Assembly (NCBI RefSeq): GCF_002813755.1
Contig: NZ_CP018061.1
Span: forward strand, 2,470,001-2,534,000
Length of the DNA stretch: 64,000 nucleotides
Direction of reading: 5' to 3'
Origin: Enterococcus mundtii
Lineage (GTDB): Bacteria; Bacillota; Bacilli; Lactobacillales; Enterococcaceae
Positions 1-9,837 of the stretch are shown in pieces; within the stretch, counting starts at the first letter, position 1, and every line of letters begins with the position of its first letter. The translations under genes and the position numbers were made by a program. A model generated the notes under the pieces. That model was not told the origin of the DNA, ran no database searches, and saw only the letters and a program-made list of their open reading frames with translations.

Positions 1-1047
1 TCGCACTTTCATCTCTTGCAGTTCACGACTTTGCTCATCTTCAGGATCATAATAGTTGAAAATGATCCCCATCGTAGCTGTCAAATGTGGACAAGTCAAA
101 TTGTATTCTTGCAATTCCCGAACCGGACGAGTAAAGCGTTCTTGATAGCCTAACTTACGTAAAGGCGTTCGAGCTACCCGAGTGATGGCATCTGAGATAT
201 ATTTATTTTGGAAACGTTGGATGATTTTCTCAATATAGGCTTCATGTTGTTTATTATCAAAGCCCCATTTTGCTTCCAGTAAGCTTCCTGTTTCTTGTAG
301 CACTGATTTTAGTTGGGCAACGACTAATGAATCTTGCATTGCCTCATCGATCGTTGCATATCCTAATAATGCACCGGTGTAAGCTACAGTCGCATGCCCT
401 GTGTTCACACTAAATAGTTTTCGTTCAATATATGGTTCCAAATCTTTGACGTATAGTACGCCATTTAACGAAATCTCTTTATTTTTTCGTTGCGTATCAT
501 CAATGACCCATTCTTTAAAAGGTTCCACTTGTACAAACAAAGGATCTTCATGTTGTTGCATCGGCACGATGCGATCCACTGCTGCATTCGGAAATCCGAT
601 GGATTGATCTGCAAAGCGAGTATCTGACAGATATTTATAGACTTCCATTTTTAGATGCTCAGAGCCACCAATCATATTTTCACAAGCGATGATATCTAGT
701 GGTTGCTGATTGCCCTCTTGTTCTCTTTGCTCGATCCCTTTTGCAATCAGTTCAGCAATAAATGGTAAAATATTGGGACCAATCGCTGTGGTCACAAGAT
801 CTGCTTGTGCTATTTCTTTGATCACTTGTTCAGGCTGTTTTTGGTTGTTCAATCCGCGAACGCGTTCAACGATAAGTTGTTTTTTCGATTCGTCAGCTAG
901 TTCGATCGTATAACGTCCTTTTTCATTTAATGAATCGATGATCTGTTCGTTGACATCAACAAAAGTGATGTCAAACCCATTCTCAGCTAAAACTTCTCCA
1001 ATAAATCCTCTGCCGATATTTCCGGCACCAAAGTGTACTGCTCTCAT
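1..1047 (-). CDS. mtlD: Mannitol-1-phosphate 5-dehydrogenase, 3'-truncated by the window edge
   Basis: Oxidises mannitol-1-phosphate to fructose-6-phosphate with NAD, linking mannitol PTS uptake to glycolysis in the cytoplasm. Translating the minus strand from the ATG at 1047 gives [20 protein letters not shown], the Rossmann NAD-binding start of the MtlD family. Family signatures follow, including [15 protein letters not shown] and [11 protein letters not shown], then the helical C-terminal domain. The frame is open to base 1, giving 349 residues; the family is about 380, so roughly 30 residues are outside the window. It is the last visible gene of mtlA-mtlF-mtlD, 13 bp after mtlF, with an AGGAGAG-type ribosome site. 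Identification is firm. Confidence 0.95.
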   Translation of the reverse strand, partial: MRAVHFGAGNIGRGFIGEVLAENGFDITFVDVNEQIIDSLNEKGRYTIELADESKKQLIVERVRGLNNQKQPEQVIKEIAQADLVTTAIGPNILPFIAELIAKGIEQREQEGNQQPLDIIACENMIGGSEHLKMEVYKYLSDTRFADQSIGFPNAAVDRIVPMQQHEDPLFVQVEPFKEWVIDDTQRKNKEISLNGVLYVKDLEPYIERKLFSVNTGHATVAYTGALLGYATIDEAMQDSLVVAQLKSVLQETGSLLEAKWGFDNKQHEAYIEKIIQRFQNKYISDAITRVARTPLRKLGYQERFTRPVRELQEYNLTCPHLTATMGIIFNYYDPEDEQSRELQEMKVR

Positions 1048-1060
1048 TCGTCTTCTCTCC

Positions 1061-1498
1061 TTAGGCAATTGCTAGATTGTGTGTGACTTCTTCTTTACTT
1101 AGTGCATCTGCTAACTGGACAACATTGTCCATGTCGCTACAATAAAGAGCGATTTGTTGCACTAATTGCAAATGTTCTTCACCTACGCCAGCGATACCAA
1201 ACAAGACTGTCGCAATCTTCTCTTCTTGTTCAGTGCCGAAATTGACACCATCTGGCACTTGGATCACACAGATCCCTGATTTTTTTACGAATGCTTTGGC
1301 TTCATCTGTTCCATGAGGGATCGCGATAAAATTCCCCATATAAACGGATAACATCGCATCACGTTCCACCATTGCGTCAATGTAGGGTTCTTCGACACAA
1401 CCGGCTTCCACTAATTTTCTTCCACAGTATCGGATGGCCTCTTCCTTTGTGGCAAAAGCCTTATTCAACTCGATCATATCAAATGCTAATTCAGACAT
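1061..1498 (-). CDS. mtlF: PTS mannitol-specific EIIA component
   Basis: A soluble 145-residue phosphocarrier that takes phosphate from HPr and passes it to the EIIB domain of MtlA. The active-site histidine lies in [10 protein letters not shown], and the C-terminal [17 protein letters not shown] is typical of the EIIA-Mtl/Fru family. The length is normal for a stand-alone MtlF. It lies between mtlA (12 bp upstream) and mtlD (13 bp downstream), so the three genes should be one transcript. A second, clearly diverged paralogue lies at 17862-18308. Confidence 0.95.
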   Translation of the reverse strand: MSELAFDMIELNKAFATKEEAIRYCGRKLVEAGCVEEPYIDAMVERDAMLSVYMGNFIAIPHGTDEAKAFVKKSGICVIQVPDGVNFGTEQEEKIATVLFGIAGVGEEHLQLVQQIALYCSDMDNVVQLADALSKEEVTHNLAIA

Positions 1499-1510
1499 TT
1501 TATTTCCTCC

Positions 1511-3283
1511 TTACGCTACTTTTTTCAAATAGTGAGCAATCGTTTCATATTTTTGTGGACTGACCATCGTCGCCACTGAAAAATGAAGTGAATGCGGTGC
1601 CACTGAACGTGCTTCCTCAGACAAGGATTCTCTTGAAACGATCAGTGTATTCGGTTGCTCCGTCAACTCATCAATATTGATTTTTTTCAGAGGGATCTCC
1701 AGTTGGTTTTTCTTCAAAATATCTTTCAATAAGGACAATCCCATTGTCGCTGATCCTGCACGATCGTCATGAACAAGTAAAATCTCTTTGATATCTTTTA
1801 ATTCAGATAAATCCAAATCATCTGTTGGAGTAGTAGAGACTGGTTGGTTTGGCTGTGTTTCTTCCTTACTTCCTAATGCTTGGATGATCTCATCATACTT
1901 TGGTGAATTTAAGAAGTTTTCTACTGCAACAAAATGAGCATGTGGCGCTTTTTGTTTTGCTCGTTCCTGCAACTCAACTTGAGTCACGATCAATACGTCT
2001 GCTTCATCAGATAATTGACTGATGGCTTGATTCGTCACGAGTTGAGGTAAGTGATGCTCTTGGACTTTTTTTCTTAACAAGGAAGCACCCATCGCACTTG
2101 ACCCCATTCCAGCATCACAGGCAAAAATGATTTTTTTGATCGCTGATAAAGCTGGTTGTCCCTGACTAGTTGTTCCAGTTCCTTTCGCTTGTTGTTTCGC
2201 TTGACGAGTCGCTTCCACTGATTTTTCAAAATCTTCACTTGTTTCTTTCGCATCAGCTTTTAGAATGACTGCAGAGATCCCGAAAGAAACGGCTGTTGCA
2301 GCGACGATCCCTAAAATAACTGGTAAGTAAGCACTCAACGGTGCCATTGCTAAAATGGCAATGATCGAACCCGGTGAAGCTGGCGCACGTAATCCTGCAT
2401 CCATCAATTGGAAAACGAAACTACCCGTCATCCCACCAAAAATCACTGATAAGAATAATAACGGTTTCATCATTACGTATGGGAAATAGATTTCATGGAT
2501 TCCACCTAAGAAATGGATGATCATTGCACCCGGTGCAGATGATTTTGTCGCGCCTTTGCCAAATAATGTAAAAGCCAACAATACACCTAGACCTGGTCCA
2601 GGATTAGCTTCCAACAAGAATAGGATCGATTGACCGGCTGTAGCCACTTGTTCTGTTCCTAAAGGAGTCAAAATGCCATGGTTGATCGCATTATTCAAAA
2701 ACAAGATTTTCGCTGGTTCGATAAAAATACTCGTCAATGGAATCAAATTTGCATTTAAAATTGCTTCAACACCTGTTGCCATTGCTTGCGTCAGTGTATC
2801 CACTACTGGACCAATTGCAGAAAAGCCGATCAATGCTAACGCAAAACCGATCAATCCTGCGGAGAAATTATTGACCAACATTTCAAACCCTGATTTGATA
2901 TGTTTTTGAAACACTTGGTCGAATTTCTTGATGGCAAAGCCACCTAACGGCCCCATAATCATGGCACCTAGCATCATTGGAATATCTGTCCCGACGATCA
3001 CACCCATCGTCGCAATTGCTCCGACGACTGAACCACGATCACCACCGATGACTTTCCCTCCGGTGTAGCCGATCAATAAAGGAATTAAATACGTCAACAT
3101 TGGGCCGACCATCGTAGCAAACGCTTCGTTTGGTAAATAGCCATCTGGAATAAATAAGGCAGTCAAAACACCCCAAGCAATCAACGCACCGATATTCGGC
3201 ATCACCATACTAGATAAGGTACTTCCTAACTTTTGTACTTTTGCTTTGAATGAAATTTTATTTTTTGGTATCGTCTCTTCCAC
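1511..3283 (-). CDS. mtlA: PTS mannitol-specific EIICB transporter with an extra EIIB-like domain
   Basis: Imports and phosphorylates mannitol. The N-terminal two thirds is the membrane EIIC domain, with conserved NNAINHGILTPLG and GGIHEIYFPYVMM. An EIIB domain follows with the phosphorylated cysteine in IFACDAGMGSSAMGAS. A second EIIB-like stretch near the C-terminus, ILLVHDDRAGSATMG, has no cysteine at the equivalent place. The frame is open upstream to a TTG at 3316, but GTG at 3283 has an AAAGGAG site 8 bp upstream, so I chose it (590 residues). A dyad at 3352-3377 upstream is a candidate MtlR site. Whether the dead EIIB copy is functional is unknown. Confidence 0.92.
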   Translation of the reverse strand: MEETIPKNKISFKAKVQKLGSTLSSMVMPNIGALIAWGVLTALFIPDGYLPNEAFATMVGPMLTYLIPLLIGYTGGKVIGGDRGSVVGAIATMGVIVGTDIPMMLGAMIMGPLGGFAIKKFDQVFQKHIKSGFEMLVNNFSAGLIGFALALIGFSAIGPVVDTLTQAMATGVEAILNANLIPLTSIFIEPAKILFLNNAINHGILTPLGTEQVATAGQSILFLLEANPGPGLGVLLAFTLFGKGATKSSAPGAMIIHFLGGIHEIYFPYVMMKPLLFLSVIFGGMTGSFVFQLMDAGLRAPASPGSIIAILAMAPLSAYLPVILGIVAATAVSFGISAVILKADAKETSEDFEKSVEATRQAKQQAKGTGTTSQGQPALSAIKKIIFACDAGMGSSAMGASLLRKKVQEHHLPQLVTNQAISQLSDEADVLIVTQVELQERAKQKAPHAHFVAVENFLNSPKYDEIIQALGSKEETQPNQPVSTTPTDDLDLSELKDIKEILLVHDDRAGSATMGLSLLKDILKKNQLEIPLKKINIDELTEQPNTLIVSRESLSEEARSVAPHSLHFSVATMVSPQKYETIAHYLKKVA

Positions 3284-3351
3284 TTCAATCGCTCCTTTAT
3301 CTCTTTCTTTAACCAAATTGTATCCGCTTACCGTTTAGATAAATAGTCGGA

Positions 3352-3377
3352 TTTTGTCACAATCATTTGTGCCAAAA
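3352..3377. promoter_or_regulatory. Candidate MtlR operator upstream of mtlA
   Basis: Two 11-bp arms, TTTTGTCACAA and TTGTGCCAAAA, flank a 4-bp centre and are inverted with one mismatch. The site lies about 70 bp upstream of the mtlA start. Spaced dyads with TTGNCA half-sites are reported for MtlR-type PRD activators, and an mtlR gene lies at 18320-20350. Assignment to MtlR is inference. Confidence 0.5.
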
Positions 3378-3392
3378 CATGGAGTGAGCAAA

Positions 3393-3506
3393 ATGAGTGA
3401 TTTGATGAAAGGATTCTGGTACCGATTAGAGACGCTGAAACAATTATTTTCTTCATTTAAGGGAGCTTTTTTTTGTAGATACCTACGAAAAAGTGCATCC
3501 TCGTGA
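3393..3506 (+). CDS. Possible 37-residue small protein
   Basis: ATG at 3393 with GGAG 8 bp upstream opens a 37-codon frame beginning MSDLMKGFWYRLETLKQ, basic and amphipathic at its end. It lies in the 255-bp gap between mtlA and the secretion operon, on the opposite strand to both. Not recognised. It could be a chance frame or a toxin-like or regulatory peptide. Confidence 0.2.
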   Translation: MSDLMKGFWYRLETLKQLFSSFKGAFFCRYLRKSASS

Positions 3507-3538
3507 TCTTTTAGACTCTTTTTTGCAAAGTGAGTTTT

Positions 3539-4552
3539 TTATTCCGTTGCTTCTCCTAATCGAGCCAGTCGCTCTTCCCAAAGCGCTACATTTTCAGACG
3601 TGTTGGACGATGCCTCATAGAATGTAATGAAATCTAAAATAATCGTTCCTTGCTCTATGTATGCCGCCATCACCGCTTTTAATTCTTCCGTTTGGATCTG
3701 TTCAAATGCGTCTTTCGCTTTTTCCATTTCTTTTACTTTCAACCAATCAAGACTTTTTTCAAAATAAAACTGATCCAGTGCTAACGTGACCTCCGGATGT
3801 TTTAAGTGGCGATTCAAGACAACGACTTCTTGTACTTGTTCTAGCTTCAAATAAGCAATCGCTAACTTGACTTGGCGCTTTTCCGTCAATTGTTCCACGT
3901 GGGTCACAATTACTGTTTCCCAATCGTTTTGATAAAAAGCCAAATCAAAGGTGGCATTTCCTGTTGGCTTTTGCTCATTCAACTTCTCTACCCAAGAAAA
4001 TTCCTGTTCTTCTACTAAGTGATCGATCAATCGCTGATACCGAGCGGGATATTCTTCAGCTGCTTCTTCATATGCACCTAGTTCTACCAATGACTGCCAT
4101 GAACTTTTCTGATTTTCTTTGGTTGTCGCTTGCTCGTTATTCGTTCTTTGTTCGATCCACATGTTGCCTTGAACCACAGCAAAAACGATTACTCCACTAA
4201 GAAGTAATCGCTTGATGATTTTTTTCCAATCGATTTGTAACAACTGATTTTTTTTCAGCGTGTTGCTTGAATGAGGGAACTGACTCTTCTTTTTTGTATT
4301 GGCTGTTTCTTGCTCCCAGTGTTGACTTAAGATCTCTTCAATCTCCTCTGTCAAAGGAAATTGCAGCACTTTTTCTATCATCATTTCTCCCTTACGATCA
4401 TAAATACGTATGCGACATTGTCCTTGTGTGTTTGCCAGCAAGACTCGTCGATTTTCAGTTTCTAAATCTTCCAAAGCCTGAAACAAATCCAACTGAGTCT
4501 CTTTTACTTGTAAGTGATGGATCTGATCGATGATTACAGTTTCTTTCGCCAT
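3539..4552 (-). CDS. Bitopic membrane protein at the end of the T4SS-like operon
   Basis: 337 residues, not recognised as a named family. About 110 hydrophilic residues at the N-terminus are followed by one membrane segment near 115-135 (LLLSGVIVFAVVQG). A roughly 200-residue C-terminal half is made of short helices resembling TPR-type repeats (AYLKLEQVQEVVVLNRHL, KVKEMEKAKDAFEQI). This soluble-TM-soluble plan recalls EssB/YukC proteins of type VII secretion, but I see no clear sequence match. It follows the VirB8-like gene by 60 bp on the same strand and is probably the last gene of the operon. A role as scaffold or accessory component is inferred from context only. Confidence 0.7.
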   Translation of the reverse strand: MAKETVIIDQIHHLQVKETQLDLFQALEDLETENRRVLLANTQGQCRIRIYDRKGEMMIEKVLQFPLTEEIEEILSQHWEQETANTKKKSQFPHSSNTLKKNQLLQIDWKKIIKRLLLSGVIVFAVVQGNMWIEQRTNNEQATTKENQKSSWQSLVELGAYEEAAEEYPARYQRLIDHLVEEQEFSWVEKLNEQKPTGNATFDLAFYQNDWETVIVTHVEQLTEKRQVKLAIAYLKLEQVQEVVVLNRHLKHPEVTLALDQFYFEKSLDWLKVKEMEKAKDAFEQIQTEELKAVMAAYIEQGTIILDFITFYEASSNTSENVALWEERLARLGEATE

Positions 4553-4612
4553 ACGTTGTCACTCCCCTCATTCATTTTTGTTGCGTCCATTTGTAAGGTC
4601 TTCCTTACTCAA

Positions 4613-5128
4613 TCATTGTATTTCCATAAAAGAAGACAGCTGTTCGAGATCATCCAAGACATAGCGATGATTTTTAGTGTCGTAGAGATAAGTCAGTTTG
4701 ACACCCTCACGATGGCGAATATCTTTTTTTACAACTCCGCCTTCTTCATTCAATAAAGACGTTGTAAAATCAACCAAACAGAGGACTTCAACCATTTCCT
4801 CGTTCGTTTGTTTAAAATAATGCTCGCTTTTGAGCCAGCGACTGAAGCCAAAACGCTGCGGACTATGCGTTTTTTTACCTTGTTCTGTTTTTACTTTATC
4901 TTTCATCTTGTTAGAAAGAGCATCAACATATGCAGAGTAATTGTCGCCGACTGTTTCAAACGTATAATAAGCTTGTAAAAACTCTCTGACTTGTGCTTCC
5001 GAAACTGGGCCAGCTTTCTGTTCAGACTCTTGTGAACGAAAGCCTATAGACCGGCCAACACTAAAAGTCACACTGCTAAACAGTAAGAAAACAATAATAA
5101 GATAAAGAAATCTGGATTTCGGGTTCAT
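4613..5128 (-). CDS. VirB8/TcpC-like conjugal transfer protein (short form)
   Basis: 171 residues: one N-terminal membrane segment (residues 8-27, FLYLIIVFLLFSSVTFSVG) followed by a roughly 140-residue extracellular domain. That domain contains VREFLQAYYTFETVGDNYSAYVDAL and ends in VKLTYLYDTKNHRYVLDDL, consistent with an NTF2-like VirB8/TcpC fold. Tn916-type TcpC proteins usually carry two such domains; this has room for one. VirB8 proteins are inner scaffold parts of type IV channels. Its start overlaps the stop of the wall hydrolase gene by 4 bp (ATGA), so the two are translationally coupled. The family call rests on topology and neighbours more than on motifs. Confidence 0.65.
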   Translation of the reverse strand: MNPKSRFLYLIIVFLLFSSVTFSVGRSIGFRSQESEQKAGPVSEAQVREFLQAYYTFETVGDNYSAYVDALSNKMKDKVKTEQGKKTHSPQRFGFSRWLKSEHYFKQTNEEMVEVLCLVDFTTSLLNEEGGVVKKDIRHREGVKLTYLYDTKNHRYVLDDLEQLSSFMEIQ

Positions 5129-7050
5129 TTGTTTTCTCCCAACAATCGATAGAAATAAACAGGCGCCAGCTGGAGATCACCCGCATAGCCTTCAAATGGA
5201 GTGATGACGATATCGCCTTCTTGACCATACCCTCGTGCAGTAGCAGGTGTGCAATGAAGGATCGTTTTACCACCATCATCTAAAAATAGCCCTGTATGCC
5301 CATAACTACCTAAAGAGTGGCCTTTCTTCCCCCATACAAACAAATCACCGGCTCTGACATCTTCTCGACTGATCGGTACCAGGAGTGTCCCTTCCAAAGA
5401 ATACAATGTCTCAGTGCTACCTAGTGGCACAGGCAAGCCGACACTTCTCATCGCCCATAAAACAAAAGAAGAGCAATCATGATAAGGAAAGGTGCCTCGT
5501 TCAAAGCCTTGTGAGTATTGAACGTTTTGACGATACAATGTTCTGGCTTGTGTCAACACCTCTTGACCCACTGTGTGATTCGATTGCCAGAGTAAGCTCA
5601 TCTCTTTACTGCCACCCAGTTGCACAAATAATTCTTTGATCGCCGGTACCCAGTATTGGTTTAATCCCAGGGGATCATTACTTGCACCTACAGGACAATA
5701 CACACTTCCGAGTTGCTCGACTGTCAGCAGTCTTTGGTTCACGATCAATTGGTTTAGTGTTCGAGCGGTGGCGGCAATCCCTTCTTCAAGTGTGGCGTAG
5801 GAAAGCAACTCATTTTCTCGCATCAAGCCACCGGGGTTGTTCTTTTCTCGAATTCCTTCGCTCGTCCCCCAAGCAGTTTCGTGGATCATGATGGCTGCTA
5901 GAACAATGGGGGAGATATTATTCTTTTTAGCTTCTTGGATGATTGTTTCTGCATGATCACTAAATGCGTGACAATGTAGTAGAATCACTTCTCGAAATTT
6001 CTGTTCATTGAATGCAGTATCTGTTTCAATGGGATCAAGCTGTGTCTCATTGTTATCGACTACATTGGGGAGATAAAAAGCTGGATTGACGGTTTCACCT
6101 TTTTTCTGGTAAGACAGATGCAGTTCCTCTTGTTTTACTCGCCCAATCTCTGTACCCACCGATACCATCTGTCCTTCAGTAGCTGTTAGATCTACATCAT
6201 GATAAGTAATGGTTTGATCGTCCATTGTGATGGTTACGTTCTCTCGGTCTCTTGTAATTTCTCCAGCGATCACAGCGACTATACTTTCTTTCGGTTCTGT
6301 CTGGATGAGCAGTCCTTCAAGTAAGCTTTTTTCTTGATTGCTTACGTAATACCCAAAGCGTTGTTTTATGCGTAAAGAGTCTGTTTCTTTCAATGGATTG
6401 CTTAATTCAGTCAAACTTGCATAAAGACCAATTTCTGCTAACAGCTGTCTACGTTCTTTCCACTCTGGCGTCCAAGTGATCACTTGCGACAATGGCTGTG
6501 ATGTTACTTCGATTTGTCTCCCGTCACTGTCTACTTGCCACATCTGCTCATGCAATCCTTGGATCGTTTCTTTGAGAACATCTGGATTTCCTAATTGGTC
6601 ATCGCCATAAACCATATCTAAATAAATCAGCACCTCTTCAATGTCAGTCCTGATCACGACTTCATTTGCAGCCACTACTCGTTCATTTACTAGAATCGAA
6701 CTCTTAGTTGAGTTTAATTCTAGTGTCAATTCCGCATCCAATTCGGTCAAATATTTCCAGACCTTCGTCAATTCAAGCTCATTGATTTTGATCGTAGCAG
6801 ACGAAACGAAGCCGATCATACTGAAAAAGAGAAAAAATATGAGAATGCTAACACCAACAAATAGGTAAAGGCTGACTTTACTACTGATCGAAGTTTTATT
6901 TCCAAGTAAAGAGAAATCAACTATTTTTTTCTGGTAGTCAAGCATGACTCTGCGAGGATCTTTGGTGTTTCTACGCAGAAAATGTCTGTTACTCCTTCGT
7001 TTACTTCGTGCTTTCGTGGTCTCTTCAATGCCTACTTGATGTTTCTTCAT
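5125..7050 (-). CDS. Two-domain peptidoglycan hydrolase of a T4SS (VirB1/CwlT-like)
   Basis: 641 residues. After a basic cytoplasmic N-terminus there is one membrane segment near 55-80 (LYLFVGVSILIFFLFFSMIG). Mid-protein is a lysozyme/glucosaminidase-like domain with IMIHETAWGTSEGIREKNNP, whose glutamate is the likely acid catalyst. The C-terminal NlpC/P60-type peptidase has cysteine in YHDCSSFVLWAM and histidine in YGHTGLFLDDGG. This lysozyme plus P60 pairing is the CwlT/TcpG arrangement that opens the wall for Gram-positive conjugation channels. It overlaps the VirB4 gene by 4 bp upstream and the VirB8-like gene by 4 bp downstream. Catalytic residues look intact. Confidence 0.88.
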   Translation of the reverse strand: MKKHQVGIEETTKARSKRRSNRHFLRRNTKDPRRVMLDYQKKIVDFSLLGNKTSISSKVSLYLFVGVSILIFFLFFSMIGFVSSATIKINELELTKVWKYLTELDAELTLELNSTKSSILVNERVVAANEVVIRTDIEEVLIYLDMVYGDDQLGNPDVLKETIQGLHEQMWQVDSDGRQIEVTSQPLSQVITWTPEWKERRQLLAEIGLYASLTELSNPLKETDSLRIKQRFGYYVSNQEKSLLEGLLIQTEPKESIVAVIAGEITRDRENVTITMDDQTITYHDVDLTATEGQMVSVGTEIGRVKQEELHLSYQKKGETVNPAFYLPNVVDNNETQLDPIETDTAFNEQKFREVILLHCHAFSDHAETIIQEAKKNNISPIVLAAIMIHETAWGTSEGIREKNNPGGLMRENELLSYATLEEGIAATARTLNQLIVNQRLLTVEQLGSVYCPVGASNDPLGLNQYWVPAIKELFVQLGGSKEMSLLWQSNHTVGQEVLTQARTLYRQNVQYSQGFERGTFPYHDCSSFVLWAMRSVGLPVPLGSTETLYSLEGTLLVPISREDVRAGDLFVWGKKGHSLGSYGHTGLFLDDGGKTILHCTPATARGYGQEGDIVITPFEGYAGDLQLAPVYFYRLLGENK

Positions 7051-9497
7051 GGCGATACTTCCTGTCGTAATCTGTGACGTTCGACAGGATCAGTGGTGAT
7101 CAATTCATAAAGTTTTGTTGTTGGATCAACAGTATTGGAGAAGGGAACGATGGCGTTGCCTGCGCGTATCAGCCCTGCCCCTTTGATAGGATTGAGCAAT
7201 TGTTTTTGTTGCTGATACGAAAGATTGAACAAAGAAGACAGCTCATCTAGATCACTTTTCGCTTGTTTCAACATAATGATAAATTCAGTATTACTTAACA
7301 TTCGGCGTGCTTTATCTGATAATAATAAGGTTTCGACATTTTGGGTAATACCAGTGGCAATCGCGCCCCATTTACGGATTCGGCTCCATAGTTCAAAAAA
7401 ATAATTTTCACAGTAGGGATCATTTAACAGGAGTTGCATTTCATCAATATAGATCCAAGTAGTGATTCCTCGGTCTCGATTGCGAACGACCCGATTCCAC
7501 ACTTGTTCCAAAACAACCATCATCCCAAAAGTTTTCAATTGGTTCCCTAGTTGTTTCGTATTGTAAATCACAAAACGTTTATTTAAAGAAACATTAGTTG
7601 GTTTAGAAAACATCGAAAGTGAACCATCGATATATAACTCTAAGTCTAACGCCAATGTCTGCGCCTCTTTTTCCGGTTGTTCTTTTAAAAGCGGAAACCA
7701 ATCTTCCGCCAATGTCGGTGCTGATTTTTCTGAGTTTTTTTGAAAATTGAAATACGTCAATCGCGTGACACGGTCAATGATCGATCGTTGTGCTGAGTTT
7801 AAACCAGTTGGACCACCGATCAAAGCTTCACAAGCAGTCAACAAAAAGTCAGATTTCAATTTTACTGGATCTGCCTCTCCTCTCAAGTCTTCTGAAATAT
7901 CTAGTAAGTTGATGAATGTATTGGTATTAGGGGCGATATTGATGATTTGAGCTTCAAAATCATTGCCGATGATCGTATCCTCATCTTCCGGATCAATCGA
8001 AATGACTTCATCTTCGGGATTTTTAAGTAACGTCGTGATTTCTTCATATTTTTTTGCTACACCTTTGCCTGAACCAGAGCTACCTAAAATCATGCCACTC
8101 GGCGTGTTTAGTTGCTTACGATCGATCCTTACACTATTTTTGGTCATTTCATTTTGCCCATAATATTTGCCATCTATATGATCAAGATCTTGCGCTGAAA
8201 ATGGAATAAAAATTGCTGTACTTTCTGTCGTCAGCGTCCGTTGTTGTTCGATCCAATTTTTGCCTAAAGGTAAGACTGAATTGAATCCTTCATCTTGTAG
8301 ATAGTCTAATGCATTGAAATGACAACGATTTTTACGTCCAACATGTTGGACTTGTTCCGCAATATCAGCTAGTTTTTCTTTGGTCTGAGATCGGAAATAA
8401 ACGAGTAAGGTAACAAAATATAATTTTTGGCCGGTTTTGACTAGATCGTCTAATAAAGCTTCGGCTTCCTTGATACTATTGGTCAATTCATACGGAATAC
8501 TTGAATAAGGATCATAGCCTTTTTGTGTCGCTTTTCTTTCAGCAGTTGTTTTGTCTCCTTCCATATAAGCTTTTTTAATTTGAACCAACTGATTTGCTTT
8601 TTCAGAATCCACTGGTTCAATGTGGATCGATAAACACAACTCTTCGCCAATATCCATTAATTCTAAGATCAATTTATCTGAAAGTTTGGTGGGGTAATCT
8701 TTCAAATAAAGGACTTGGGCATAGTCTGAGCCAATTTCGATATAGTCTTTTGCTTTAAAGCTAAAACTTGCAGGGGTAACCACTGCCTTTGTCGACAAAC
8801 GGCTATAAACTAAATCTGTATAATTGAACTGAAACCATTCATTAGGTTTGATCAATTCATGGAGCAGTTGCAACCGTTCTTTGCCAGAAAGTGTTTGACT
8901 ACTTGATTCGATTTCCGAAAGGCTATGACTAAGTTGTTGTTCGATACGTGTCAAGGAATGCTTGGCTTGGTCATAATCAGTGGCCTGCGTGCTGAAGGTC
9001 AATAGATTTTGTTTGCTAAAATTCGTTCCTCCTTCTGTTATGGTTCGTCGAAGCATTTCATTCAATTCTCGACGGTAGATGTCCTGTCTCTCCCCTGTTT
9101 CTTTATAGAACAATTGCTTTTCAAGTTCCTTTTGTTCCATTCGCTTTTTTTTCAAGGTAATCGTTAGATGTGTTCGGTCATCACAACTATCTAGTAAGGT
9201 ACAATACCCTTGAAAAATAGCTTGTTGGTCTTCTACAGGTGCAATTTGGTAATTGACATCTGAAAACTGGATACTTTTTGAATATCGTCCAGAAGTGAGT
9301 TCACAAATTCCACTTTCATACATTTTTTCATAACGAATCTTCCTTTGTGCATGTTTGGCTGGTGCTGATTTTCGTTCTTTTTTTCCTCTTTTTTTCTTTT
9401 GCTTGTGTAATAGTTTGGTTAAGGAAGACTTTTTAATTCCCTTTTTCACTTCGATATTTCTCTGTTTTACTGATTTTCCTCGTTGAAATCCCTTCAT
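7047..9497 (-). CDS. VirB4/TrsE-family T4SS ATPase
   Basis: Cytoplasmic AAA-type motor of type IV secretion channels, 816 residues. A very basic N-terminus is followed by the VirB4 N-terminal domain. Walker A GSSGSGKG is at about 472-479, Walker B is TTWIYIDEMQLLL, and GAIATGITQNVETLL follows, typical of VirB4/TraE/TrsE. The length matches Gram-positive VirB4 proteins. An upstream ATG at 9518 is in frame, but ATG at 9497 follows TTGGAGGAAGATC, a well-placed ribosome site. The gene starts within the 3' end of prgI (65-bp overlap). All nucleotide-binding motifs look intact, so the protein should be active. No VirD4 coupling ATPase is present in the window. Confidence 0.92.
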   Translation of the reverse strand: MKGFQRGKSVKQRNIEVKKGIKKSSLTKLLHKQKKKRGKKERKSAPAKHAQRKIRYEKMYESGICELTSGRYSKSIQFSDVNYQIAPVEDQQAIFQGYCTLLDSCDDRTHLTITLKKKRMEQKELEKQLFYKETGERQDIYRRELNEMLRRTITEGGTNFSKQNLLTFSTQATDYDQAKHSLTRIEQQLSHSLSEIESSSQTLSGKERLQLLHELIKPNEWFQFNYTDLVYSRLSTKAVVTPASFSFKAKDYIEIGSDYAQVLYLKDYPTKLSDKLILELMDIGEELCLSIHIEPVDSEKANQLVQIKKAYMEGDKTTAERKATQKGYDPYSSIPYELTNSIKEAEALLDDLVKTGQKLYFVTLLVYFRSQTKEKLADIAEQVQHVGRKNRCHFNALDYLQDEGFNSVLPLGKNWIEQQRTLTTESTAIFIPFSAQDLDHIDGKYYGQNEMTKNSVRIDRKQLNTPSGMILGSSGSGKGVAKKYEEITTLLKNPEDEVISIDPEDEDTIIGNDFEAQIINIAPNTNTFINLLDISEDLRGEADPVKLKSDFLLTACEALIGGPTGLNSAQRSIIDRVTRLTYFNFQKNSEKSAPTLAEDWFPLLKEQPEKEAQTLALDLELYIDGSLSMFSKPTNVSLNKRFVIYNTKQLGNQLKTFGMMVVLEQVWNRVVRNRDRGITTWIYIDEMQLLLNDPYCENYFFELWSRIRKWGAIATGITQNVETLLLSDKARRMLSNTEFIIMLKQAKSDLDELSSLFNLSYQQQKQLLNPIKGAGLIRAGNAIVPFSNTVDPTTKLYELITTDPVERHRLRQEVSP

Positions 9498-9816
9498 GAT
9501 CTTCCTCCAACCGAGCATTTTGATATGGATAGTGCTTTGTTGCGATAAGATGGCGCCAACGAATAAAAAGATATTTTTCTAAAGGCAACTGATTTTTTTT
9601 GATCCACCCCACCGATAAAATCGGACTAGTAAAAAACATCAATACAATTCCTAGATCATCAATTGAATATCCCCAAATAAAATGATTAACTAGACCGACC
9701 GGTAAAATCACGATTAAAGCTAATGCGATAACGATAACCTGTCTTAAAGAGAAGCCAAAAAAGATCTTCTCTTGATATTCTTTGATTTCTTTTCTGATCA
9801 CGACTTCAATTGCCAT
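9433..9816 (-). CDS. PrgI-family T4SS membrane protein
   Basis: 127 residues with two membrane segments (RQVIVIALALIVILPVGLV and LGIVLMFFTSPILSVGW) and a basic C-terminal tail. This is the arrangement of the PrgI family (VirB3-like) encoded just upstream of virB4 in Firmicutes conjugation modules. YLFIRWRHLIATKHYPYQN resembles the family's conserved end. It sits directly before the VirB4 gene and overlaps it, as expected for a VirB3-VirB4 pair. A ribosome site AAAGGAG precedes the ATG. Confidence 0.85.
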   Translation of the reverse strand: MAIEVVIRKEIKEYQEKIFFGFSLRQVIVIALALIVILPVGLVNHFIWGYSIDDLGIVLMFFTSPILSVGWIKKNQLPLEKYLFIRWRHLIATKHYPYQNARLEEDHEGISTRKISKTEKYRSEKGN

Positions 9817-9837
9817 TTTTCACACTCCTTTTCTCAC

